Positions 55,354 through 64,000 of a DNA stretch of 64,000 bases are shown in pieces. The notes under the pieces are model-generated. The model was not told the DNA's origin. It was given only the letters and a program-made list of their open reading frames with translations, and made no database searches. This DNA is from Schistosoma mansoni (lineage: Eukaryota > Platyhelminthes > Trematoda > Strigeidida > Schistosomatidae), in the NCBI RefSeq assembly GCF_000237925.1, contig NC_031497.1:25894205-25958204 (forward strand), in the 5' to 3' direction. Position numbers and translations under genes: made by a program. Each line of letters opens with the position of its first letter. Position 1 is the stretch's first letter.

Positions 55354-57599
55354 GTAGAAAGTAAATTTAATAAAGTGATATTGAGATCATGAGGGGATCA
55401 TCCTTTTATGCATTACACTGGGGTTGTTTCTATTTCTTCAAACTATCTGGTTGGATAATAATGGGTAATGCATCAAATAGAAATCTCCCCTCAACTTATT
55501 GATGTCTTAGTTAGGTGATTGGAAATAGTTACCAGAATGCACTTCTCAGCGTAGGATTTGTGTTACGTGGTATCTGTCAGTAAGATATTCCTACAATTTG
55601 AATAGAAATATGAATTAACTGTATAATTCAAATTTACACTACTCTGTTTCGTTTATAGACGTTACCAGTTAGGTAGTTGATCTTTGACTGAAATACTTTG
55701 GGACGTAAATGTTCACTGAAAAATGATTGATGTCACCACGAACTGGTCATAGCTGGACAACCATTGAAAATCAGAAAGTATTGAAGAGTTGCTTTGTCCT
55801 AGTATGAGACTGCTTAAAAGACACACACGGTTCCTACGTGTACTAGACTTGGGATATTCAGGCCTTGTAGAACGCATTTAACCTTCACATCAATGAGTTT
55901 TCATTCAATGGTTTACATTCTTAACTTCAGTGAATATCTGATATTATTGGGTTACCATCCATTGGTATTGGTGCGCAACTGCCTCACTGTCGGCTTGACT
56001 GAACTCACTCAAATTCCCTTAATTTCTTTTCGATAGCCCCTGATTCATCCCCTGACATGCTTGTAAGTCTATACTATTGAAAAGTCTCTTACTAAGACGG
56101 TTTTTCACTATTTTCTATCTAAGGACAAGGTGTTTTCATTGGGAGCTAGTAAAATAAACTTCAGAAATTCCTGAAGTTCTGATTCATTTTTGTCGAGATA
56201 AAGGTTAATGAAAACAGATGTTTTCATGTAAATCAAATACTCTAGTGAAAGTCGCAAAACTGTAAGGTTAATGGATGGTCATGGTAGTAGTTAACCTAAT
56301 ATACTATGTTGATTTGAAACATAAAAGTTGTACTGTGGTGTATGCTACTGATGTCGCTGGATATAAGTAGTACCAGTAGTCGAAAGTGAAATGCCTGGCG
56401 GCAGAAGGTTAAGAAATACGAAAAGAGAACGAGAACAGAGAGTGATTGGTGTGGAAACGAAGGAATAATGAAGTGTGAGACAATTGAATGACATTTTGCA
56501 AATGAACTATTTACTGTATGTTTCTCGGATTTTACTAATAGATTCTGTAATTTTTGCATTCAAGTTCATTTGATTGTCTCCACTGGTGTTCTCGTTCACT
56601 GCGGTATTACTTCTTGTACTTCATGATCACTGAATTACTGTCCGGATGACTGCTGTCGAACTGAATTTATGGAAACTGTCTGTATACGTGATTCTGGTTG
56701 AATATTCTCAGTTCCTAAAGATCTTAGACGACGAAATAACTAAATTACCTGACCATTTATTTCCTTCAGAGTGTGCTTTGAACACTTGAAATAAGGATGA
56801 GTAATTTTATTATTAAAAATTCGGAATATTTTAAAGATTCAATCAATGTATTGGTAATTTCATAAAATTAAGTTGCTATGACCGCACTTCGCTTATTTAT
56901 TGGTCAGACTGAGTAGAACCATAAGGAATGTGTCAAAGACTTTTAGGTATAACTATTAACCTTCGAACGATTACCTCTGATGCAATTTGAACAACTAGCT
57001 CACATAATGAACCTTGACATACATACATATCAGAATTATAACTTAAAGTTCAGTAATCGGACGTGATTATTGAGTTGCACTGAAAATTATTTGTTCGAAT
57101 TGAATACTTTCACGTTATTACCACTACCTGTTATGTAGGGTCGTCTTTTCACTTGTATGAAAATTATTATCTTTCTTATTACATAAGAACCATCCATTCC
57201 ATGATACAAAGTCTCAGTTACCAAGGTTGTTAATGAATGAACACTAAAATTGATAGATATTAATGTTTTTCTTTTTTTTGTGTGTGTAAACAAGCCCAAT
57301 TATCGTTTAATCTCACAACTTGTTTACGAGTTACACATTCATGCTTATAAGCTAGTTAATACTACCCAGTTACTGAAACTAAAGTAGGATCCAAACCTGT
57401 CGTTTAGCGGTTTGAGATCGAACATGTTGATCTCCTAGCTACTGCCTCACTTTTGTTTAATACTTTCATAAAATATAAATAATTCAAATGAAAAAGTGTG
57501 TTATACATGAAATATTATTATACTACTTCCCTTAACATCACATAGTGTCTAATAACAGCCTAACTAATGAAATCCAATCTTACATCCAAATTAAGAGAT
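55354..57599. other. No gene recognised
   Basis: AT-rich. A badly decayed hammerhead-SINE-like string may lie at 55735-55805. Nothing else. Confidence 0.35.
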
Positions 57600-57955
57600 A
57601 GGTGTAGACTACCTGGTTGGGATTCGCGAGATTATAGCAATCTATGGTTAGAGACCTTGAATGACATGGCTCAAAATCGTTTGCAATGGCGAAGGTGCAT
57701 CCACTCTTTGTGTTCTCCCAAATTCTAATCTTCTGAATTATTCATGTCCCTTTTTTATCCTTCCATATTTATTTCACTGTATTATACTTCGTCAATAACA
57801 TCTTCAAACCATAATCTTTCCGATTACTGCTTATACTCTTACTACTTCTACCACCATGGGATTTGAATCGAGAACTGGATCTCTGTGTTAATGTGGTATG
57901 GCAACTCGAACTGATGTACGTACGTACAAATTTCTACGTTGTGACTGACTGACTG
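57600..57955 (+). repeat. RTE family 2-like 3'-end copy
   Basis: Codes for DMAQNRLQWRRCIHSLC, the end of the RTE ORF, then a 3' UTR like that at 53.5 kb and a CTGACTGACTGA tail. Confidence 0.75.
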
Positions 57956-58358
57956 AAAAAGATACCTTCTTTATAGACTACCAGTAGGCGTGTTTCCATA
58001 TATTTAAATTAGTCTTCAAAATATCAAATTAAAATTAGAAATTATTTTTGTTAGTATTTGTAACACAAAAAACGTTTGTATGTTCAAATAGGTTCATTTC
58101 ACTACTCGAATGAAAAATCGTATTTTTGGTGGCCCAAGTCATCATAGTCTTTATAATTTCAAAAGGCACCTATCACTTCTACAGTGTTCATATATACCAT
58201 CCATTTACCTGGATTTACAATCCGTTGTGCGGAAACCAATTGTTTATTGCCCCCATCAAGTCGTAAATCTACTGTAGTGAACACAACACTGGTTATGGAC
58301 AATCGAATGTATTAAAGCAAAGAATTACAGCTCTGATAACCATACAATTAACAGTTAA

Positions 58359-58594
58359 CATTAACACCGTTGGATGCCGGCTCAGTGGTCTATCGGTTAA
58401 GGGCTTCGGCTCGAGACTGGTAGGTCCTGGTTTCGAATCTCGCGGGTGCGGGATCGTGGATGCGCATCGCTTAGGAGGCCTATAATAGGACGAAACGGCC
58501 GTCCAGTGCTTCCAGGTTTTTGATGGTGGTCTAGCTTCAATTGACTCATGATTTCAACTGTGAAAATACTAAATTCTCCACAAAACCCCCCTCT
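58359..58594 (+). mobile_element. Hammerhead SINE, copy D, full length
   Basis: Flanked by AACAGTTAA (58350-58358) and AACAATTAA (58595-58603). It starts CATTAACACCG and ends CACAAAACCCCCCTCT, so the complete SINE is about 236 bp: tRNA-like head, hammerhead, 3' arm (GGTGGTCTAGCTTCAATTGA) and tail. Confidence 0.85.
58455..58518 (+). ncRNA. Hammerhead ribozyme (SINE copy D), inactive core
   Basis: Reads CTTAGGA where CTGAGGA is required (a conserved G is lost); the GAAAC and GTC parts are kept. Confidence 0.65.
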
Positions 58595-58810
58595 AACAAT
58601 TAATTTGCAAATTAACAGCCAATTGTCTCAATCTTCATTGTTCCTTCCGTAAATATCAGTTCATCTTCTCTAATTCCATTGTTCATGCATATTCCTACCA
58701 ATTGAGCTTCATTTCAGTTCTTTCCTTATCATTCTTCTGCCAAAATACATTCTATACCTGACTATCACCATATACTACTTATATGGATATAAGTAGACCA
58801 CACTACACTA

Positions 58811-59878
58811 CTACTGCTTATCTATTAATCAAACTATGTGACGTATGATTTCTTGTTTCTACTTTATTTATACGCTTATAACAAATTAGTCGTTTCTAGT
58901 TAAACGCATTACTTACCCATAGTACTTATCTATGTTATGAATTATCTGTATAGCGTTCTGCGTCATCATTAATTTCTCTTGAGAGTGTTATAATTCATTA
59001 TCTTCTAATTCTTAACATTATCATCATATAACCCCCACCTTCTGCCAACTAAATAACTAACTAACTGCCTTAGTAGTGGACAATAATTACACGGCTGAAC
59101 GAACAAAGATGGTTAATTTTATTTCTTCTGCCGACTACCGACTGTTTTTTTTAAGTAAAACGATATACTTCTTAGTGAAAAATAATCACTTGTTTTTGTT
59201 TCAATGGTCTTGATTACGTGTATTTATATGATAAATGAAAGTAACGAAGCCAAGTATAATCTAGCTAGTCAAATAACAAATTACTGTATTCAAATGATGA
59301 ATTAATCTCAGCATTGCCCTTTTTATTGTAAGTTAGGTAGTTTTTGCAAAGATTTCGATATCAGTTACTACTGATGATCATAGAGTACTGACCGGTCGGT
59401 TTATCCTATCTATTCGAGATGGTCTCGAGTTGTATAAGTTATGAGGATGATTGTCACTTCCATGATGCCGACACTGTTGATGGTTACTTCCTGAAAAATC
59501 TGAAAAGGAGACTGTGTTAAGACTGGTGTTGACGACCTGAGCATCCCACTACAACATCTAACGGATGACTGCTTAATGATAGTCACACACGGCCTTTCTT
59601 TGGATAGTTGTAGAGAAGTTAGCTCCATAGTTAGTGCCGTTATCGAAAATCCATGAGAAAAGTTGTGATTTTCTATTTTTAAGGTCAACCTATTTCAACT
59701 TCTTCCCGTTATGGAAGAGCAGCATCGCTGCTAATGCTATGTATCTAAAGAAAATACCTTACTTTCATTACTCTTGTGTAACTGCGGTAGTACGACTTGG
59801 GCTTAGAACTATGAGTCTGTCGCTTTTAGTCTTAACGTTTTTCTGTCAACCTGTCTTAGCCAATATGAATGACTAGAA
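58811..59878. other. No gene recognised
   Basis: AT-rich, short chance frames only. Confidence 0.4.
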
Positions 59879-59888
59879 TTATCACAAT

Positions 59889-60411
59889 TTATTTTATTTT
59901 ATTTAAACACATAAATATTGGTACAAGGAAGCACCAGATACATATGCGCCATACAAATCTCATCCGATTTGCTTGAGGGCTGCGATACTGCCCAGGTGCC
60001 CGAACTGAAGCAGGTGGTTTTCTTAGGGGCCCACACCCGGAGCCTTTGACCGAAAGGTCTGATCCACAAGGCAGTGGAGCATCGTGAGGAGATGCAGTCC
60101 CATGGTAGCCGTTGACCAGCAGCAGGTTCATTCGCCATTCGTTCCATCAGGATACTGGAGCCCATGTGCACCATTGGTTTGGAATCAGGGTTTTCCAACT
60201 CCCCTAGGTGGACCCTCCGTGTCCACCAACCCGGTTAAAGCGCCGGACATTCGCTTTTCGTCCTCTCACTTACGTAAACAACACCCCCGCCACGAGAAGG
60301 CAGTGAGTAGGACTTCCCTGGCAGAGGCTATATATTCGCTGGCCATGTGAGAGCATTTGGAGAGGGAGAGTGGGCTCTCCCCACTCTCGGCCATACCAGG
60401 GCATTTGGGGG
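59889..60411 (-). mobile_element. 525-bp SINE-like repeat, full-length copy
   Basis: Flanked by TTATCACAAT at 59879-59888 and 60412-60421 (perfect 10-bp duplication). The tail lies at the left (minus orientation). Confidence 0.85.
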
Positions 60412-60892
60412 TTATCACAATATGTAATCCTAATCACCAAGTCAAGTGTGCACTTGCAGTCGAGGTCCTATTTTAATACTACTCGTCAGTTCGTATAATT
60501 TACAATCTCAAAACGGACGATGAAACTCCAAAATGTTTCACCTCTTGCTTAACTGCTCTTATATGAATTCAGCTGAAATCGAATTCAAATGAAACTTTTA
60601 CGATTGATTTGCAAGTACATGTTGGTGTGAACATGATTACGAAATCTCAAATATCCATTATGCTTGTTGTGGAATTACATTTAAAAAGGCTATCCAGTAA
60701 CGCTATATTCTAAATAGTATTAGATAGAACGGAATAACAAACTCAAATAATGATAAGGAGGTTCTCTGTAATTATATTTTTATTATGACAATTAGTAATG
60801 AGATGTGAAACATTTCGTTCGCTTTAATACTTGTTAGTTGGATACATCTGTATATGAATCCTTTTTTAGATATTACTGTATTATTCTCAGAT

Positions 60893-61293
60893 GTCAGTCA
60901 GTCAGCTACAACGCAGGACCAGGCACATTTATGCATCGATCCAAGTTGCCATACTTCGTTAGCACAACAAGATGCACACCGGATTCATAGTAGTTAATTT
61001 AGTGGTGGTAATATATAAAAGATAAGTTGTATAAAAGGATATAGTATAGGAAGGAAGAAAGTTATGGAGCAATTTTAATCTCAATGTTTAAGGGAAGACA
61101 GAGAGTGTATACACCCACGCCATTGTGATCGATTCTGAGCCATGTCACCTAGAGTCTCCAACCATTGGTTACGATAGTCACACGGACCCCAACCAAGTAG
61201 TCTGCATCTGCCAACATGGCTCAGACTAGAAGTTAGTGACTTCAAGCACTGTTGCAATGTTTTGGTTTGGCCGCCCCTAACTTTCTTCCAGAT
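60893..61293 (-). repeat. RTE family 2 3'-end copy
   Basis: The minus strand has GGQTKTLQQCLKSLTSSLSH near its 5' end, the UTR, and a CTGACTGACTGA end at 60893-60905. 5'-truncated. Confidence 0.75.
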
Positions 61294-61459
61294 GTAATTT
61301 TGTCATGAACATAACATTACTACTTAGTAAATTATCAGCAACATAAAACCTGGCACATGTATACATTGATTCAAGTCACCACATCATATGATCACAGGAA
61401 GTTGAAATTCTCAAGAAAAATCTTGAAGTAGTAGAAATAGAAACTATATTAGTGATAGT

Positions 61460-61673
61460 TTGAATTCACTTAGTATTATTTGTTTGAATCTTCCTAATGA
61501 TGATTAGGACTGCAAGTGGTCAGTCTTTTATTGGCCATATGTGCATACTGTGCGTATTGATTCGATATTGTCTTAATTCACAAGCATTATAGGCAAAGAT
61601 GGATAGTGGCTAGCAGTGGAATCCAGTTTGACGCGCGTCTCGTCCTACATGGGACTCGTCAGCTGGATGTACC
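61460..61673 (-). mobile_element. SMalpha-like retroposon, copy 2
   Basis: Flanked by AGTGATAGT at 61451-61459 and 61674-61682. It starts at GGTACATCC, so it is shorter at the 5' side than copy 1. It interrupts a dispersed repeat also seen at 50.2 kb. Confidence 0.8.
61605..61673 (-). ncRNA. SMalpha hammerhead ribozyme, altered core (copy 2)
   Basis: The minus strand has CTGACGA, GTCC/GGAC and GAGA (not GAAA), then GTC followed by AAACTGGATTCC. It has the same two deviations as copy 1. Confidence 0.75.
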
Positions 61674-61984
61674 AGTGATAGTAAAATATATTACTCATAG
61701 ACAATATGAATCAAAAGGAATGATTCCTCAAAATATAAAAATTACATTAGTTAATTTTAAGAATAAAAATAGTGAATATATTTGTTCTAATACGATCATT
61801 TTTATAGCCGATCTCTTCATTTATTGGCTACGGTAACTACACAAACCTCAATCAGATTATCACTGACTTTATGAACTTGTGCTACGTTTTTATTTCGCTG
61901 TTTATATCACTCTTCTAATGACTACAAGGTTTATTTTATAATTCTGTTTTAATTGAACTTTTCTAGTAAGCGAATAAAATATTC

Positions 61985-62480
61985 ACTTACTTACGCCGAT
62001 TACTTTCAATGGAGCATAGGCCGCCGACCAGCATTCTCCAACCCACTCTGTCATGGGACTTCCTTTCTAGTTCTATCCAGTTTTTGTTCATTCTTCTCAT
62101 GTGTGTCTCCATTTCTCGGTGTGATCTGTTCTTTGGTCTTCCTCTTTTCCTTTGACCTTCAGAATTCCATGTGAGTGCTTGTCTTGTGAGGCAGTTGGGT
62201 GCTTCCCTCAATGTTTGTTCTATCCACTTCCAGCGCTTCTTCCTTCACTGAAATCTGGTTTGTTCTCTCCCATAGTAGAATGTTGTTGATAGTATCTGGC
62301 CAACGGATTCAAAGTATCTTGCATAGACAACTGTTAATAAACACCTGTATCTTCTGGATGATGGCTTTCGTAGTTCTCCACGTCTCCATTGTATCCCGGA
62401 TAAAGGAGGAGTGTTGGGCATGGGGTTAGCAACCCCATCCCCTAGAAAACTCACTCGCTAAAAAACGCTAACCAGAAAAA
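61985..62480 (-). mobile_element. SR2-like RTE, inverted-5' (twin-primed) copy
   Basis: The left part (61985-62392, minus strand) codes for the RTE C-terminus ([53 protein letters not shown]) and ends in a TAAGTAAG tail. The right part (about 62393-62480) is the RTE leader (CCCGGATAAAGGAGG, GGGGTTAGCAACCCC) in the opposite, plus orientation. The middle of the element is missing. Confidence 0.7.
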
Positions 62481-62720
62481 AAATATCCCCTTACCAACCA
62501 ATTAATTGTTAATTTTATACTTTATACATTAATAAAGATAAAAAGGCGACATAACAGGTTAATTTGTTACTAACATTATTAGACAATAGTTGATATATAA
62601 ATCGGTCTATTCATTACATATTTATTCATAGTAACAACATGTGTGTATCCAGCGATCGGTCGTTTTTTTTTCTCAATAGATATATTAGACTAATCTTTGT
62701 GTTGTTTCCATGTGAATTTT

Positions 62721-62722
<2 letters not shown>

Positions 62723-62762
<40 letters not shown>
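62723..62762. repeat. (ATT)n microsatellite
   Basis: About 13 ATT units. Confidence 0.9.
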
Positions 62763-62764
<2 letters not shown>

Positions 62765-62852
62765 CTATTCTTACATCTACACAAATGGATATACATTAAG
62801 TCATTACATAGTTTATACTGTTCTGTTTGAAATTCAATCTCAGCCTCTTGTT

Positions 62853-62992
62853 CATCAGTCAATCAGTCAGCTACAATGTAGGACCAGGCACATTTATGCA
62901 TCGGTCCAAGTTACCATACCTTATTAGCACAACAAGATGAACAACGGATTCATAGAAGTAGTTAATTTAGTAGTGGTAGTATATCTCTTGTT
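62853..62992 (-). repeat. RTE family 2 3' UTR end
   Basis: Last about 140 bases of the 3' UTR (GTAGGACCAGGCACATTTATG on the plus side) with the CTGACTGATTGACTG tail. Strongly 5'-truncated. DNA at 62993-63439 holds nothing recognisable. Confidence 0.7.
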
Positions 62993-63439
62993 CATCAGAT
63001 TTGTAATATTGAATAATTATAATACTTGTATATCACTTTTTACATTATGGTTCCGAGTTCAACTACGTAATATCACTTGTACTGTTACATATATATACAC
63101 ACATTGTTTATATATGTATCTAGGCTTAGAGAACAAATAAAGTTGGTTTAGTTATTTAAACTATTCTTAGTTCATGTTAACAATATTACATGAATGTGTA
63201 AAATGAAGTATATAAAGTACTTATTAGTTTAAGGAGTTCGTGAAGATTATTGAACTTTTTTATTTTGTATCACAGATTGATCATATTTAAACAACCATTT
63301 AGATCCTGAAATCACTAAATAGATCCTCAGTTTATTTTATGTTAAGGTCATAGATACAGACTACAACGGTGTTTCATACTAAAACGAAATAGCTGTTCAA
63401 TCCTTCCTAATTTTCGATAGCTTTTTGACTATAGTTAAT

Positions 63440-63930
63440 GCCCCCAAATGCCTTGGTACGGCCGAAAGTGAGGAGAGTCCGCTCTCCCTCTCGAAATGCT
63501 CTCACATGGCCACGCGTATACAACCTCTACCAGGGAAGTCCTACTCACTGCCTTCTCTTGGCACTACTGTTGTTTACGAAATTGAGAGGACGAAAAGCGA
63601 ATGTCCGGGGCTCTAACCGGGTTGGTGGACATGGAAAGTTCACCTAGGGGAGTTGGAAAACCCTGATTCCAAATCAAGGGTGCATATGGGCTCCAGTATC
63701 CTGAAGGAAAAAATGGCGTATGAAGCAATTATTGGTCACCGGCTACCATGAGACTGCATCTCCTTACGATGCTCCACTGCCTTTTGGATCAGACCTTTAG
63801 GTCAAAGGCTCCGGGTGTGGGTGCCTAAGAAAACCACCTGCTTTGTTTTGGGCACCTGAGCAGTATCACAGCCGTCACACAAATCAAATGAGATTTGTGT
63901 TGCGCATATGTATCTGGTGCTTCCTTGTAT
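63440..63930 (+). mobile_element. 525-bp SINE-like repeat, 3'-shortened copy
   Basis: Starts GCCCCCAAATGCC and follows the consensus to CTGGTGCTTCCTTG, then leaves it before the A-rich tail. No target duplication seen. Confidence 0.75.
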
Positions 63931-64000
63931 CAATTCTATTTCACTCTCAAGTGTTTTCAATCAGTTTCAACCGTATGACATACTTTTTCTCTTGGTGTAC

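Larger units (their letters stand above)
58265..58810. repeat. Dispersed repeat, copy 2, containing SINE copy D
   Basis: Same repeat as 52740-53045 with the SINE inserted at the equivalent of AAACAGTTAATTTGC. Confidence 0.6.

Noticed and set aside
62639-62862. Frames with poly-Ile or poly-Leu runs
   Set aside because: Produced by the (ATT)n microsatellite.
1-64000. CRISPR arrays, operons or bacterial-type systems
   Set aside because: The window is animal nuclear DNA with spliced genes and retroelements; the regular repeats at 44.5 kb have no spacers.

Overview
The window looks like a repeat-dense piece of a schistosome (blood-fluke) genome. The evidence is the SMalpha-type hammerhead ribozyme retroposons, SR2-like RTE elements, CR1-like elements whose ORF1 starts with a PHD finger, schistosome-style Gypsy elements, a Penelope-like element, AT-rich non-coding DNA and one 33-bp intron. 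The genus is an inference; no species call is made. Two 200-base runs of N (32437-32636 and 44727-44926) are assembly gaps.

Layout. 1.2-10 kb: a minus-strand Gypsy element (Gypsy-1) split by a nearly intact plus-strand CR1-like element (about 1540-5796). 10-13.6 kb: an older, decayed CR1-like element carrying a hammerhead SINE. 14.8-20.1 kb: a three-exon plus-strand RWDD2-family gene (284 aa), with an about 525-bp SINE-like repeat and an RTE fragment in its introns. 20.6-25.3 kb: a degenerate hammerhead SINE, a full-ended but internally deleted SR2-like RTE (21313-24140) and a fragment of a second RTE family. 25.6-33.15 kb: a nested nest, in which a plus-strand Gypsy-1 relative is broken up by a 5'-truncated minus-strand Gypsy-2 and by a Penelope-like element with a 13-bp target duplication. 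34.5-39 kb: unrecognised, possibly coding minus-strand segments. 40.0-48.5 kb: four consecutive exons of a plus-strand tetraspanin whose first exon and proven last exon were not found. 44.1-46.6 kb: a long RTE copy in a tetraspanin intron. 50-64 kb: no host exon recognised, but many short retroposons, many with clear target-site duplications.

The two host genes are independent of each other. The rest works as a community of parasites: autonomous LINEs (CR1-like, SR2-like RTE and a second RTE) supply machinery, while hammerhead SINEs, SMalpha and the 525-bp repeat look like non-autonomous passengers. Several insertions show the inverted 5' segment expected of twin priming.

The most interesting signals are: (1) a tRNA-derived SINE family with complete hammerhead ribozyme cores, two copies of which carry inverted 3' arms that co-vary within each copy; (2) a candidate -1 frameshift signal (heptamer plus 7-bp stem) linking ORF1 and ORF2 of the CR1-like element; and (3) an SR2-like RTE whose reverse transcriptase palm has been deleted in frame.
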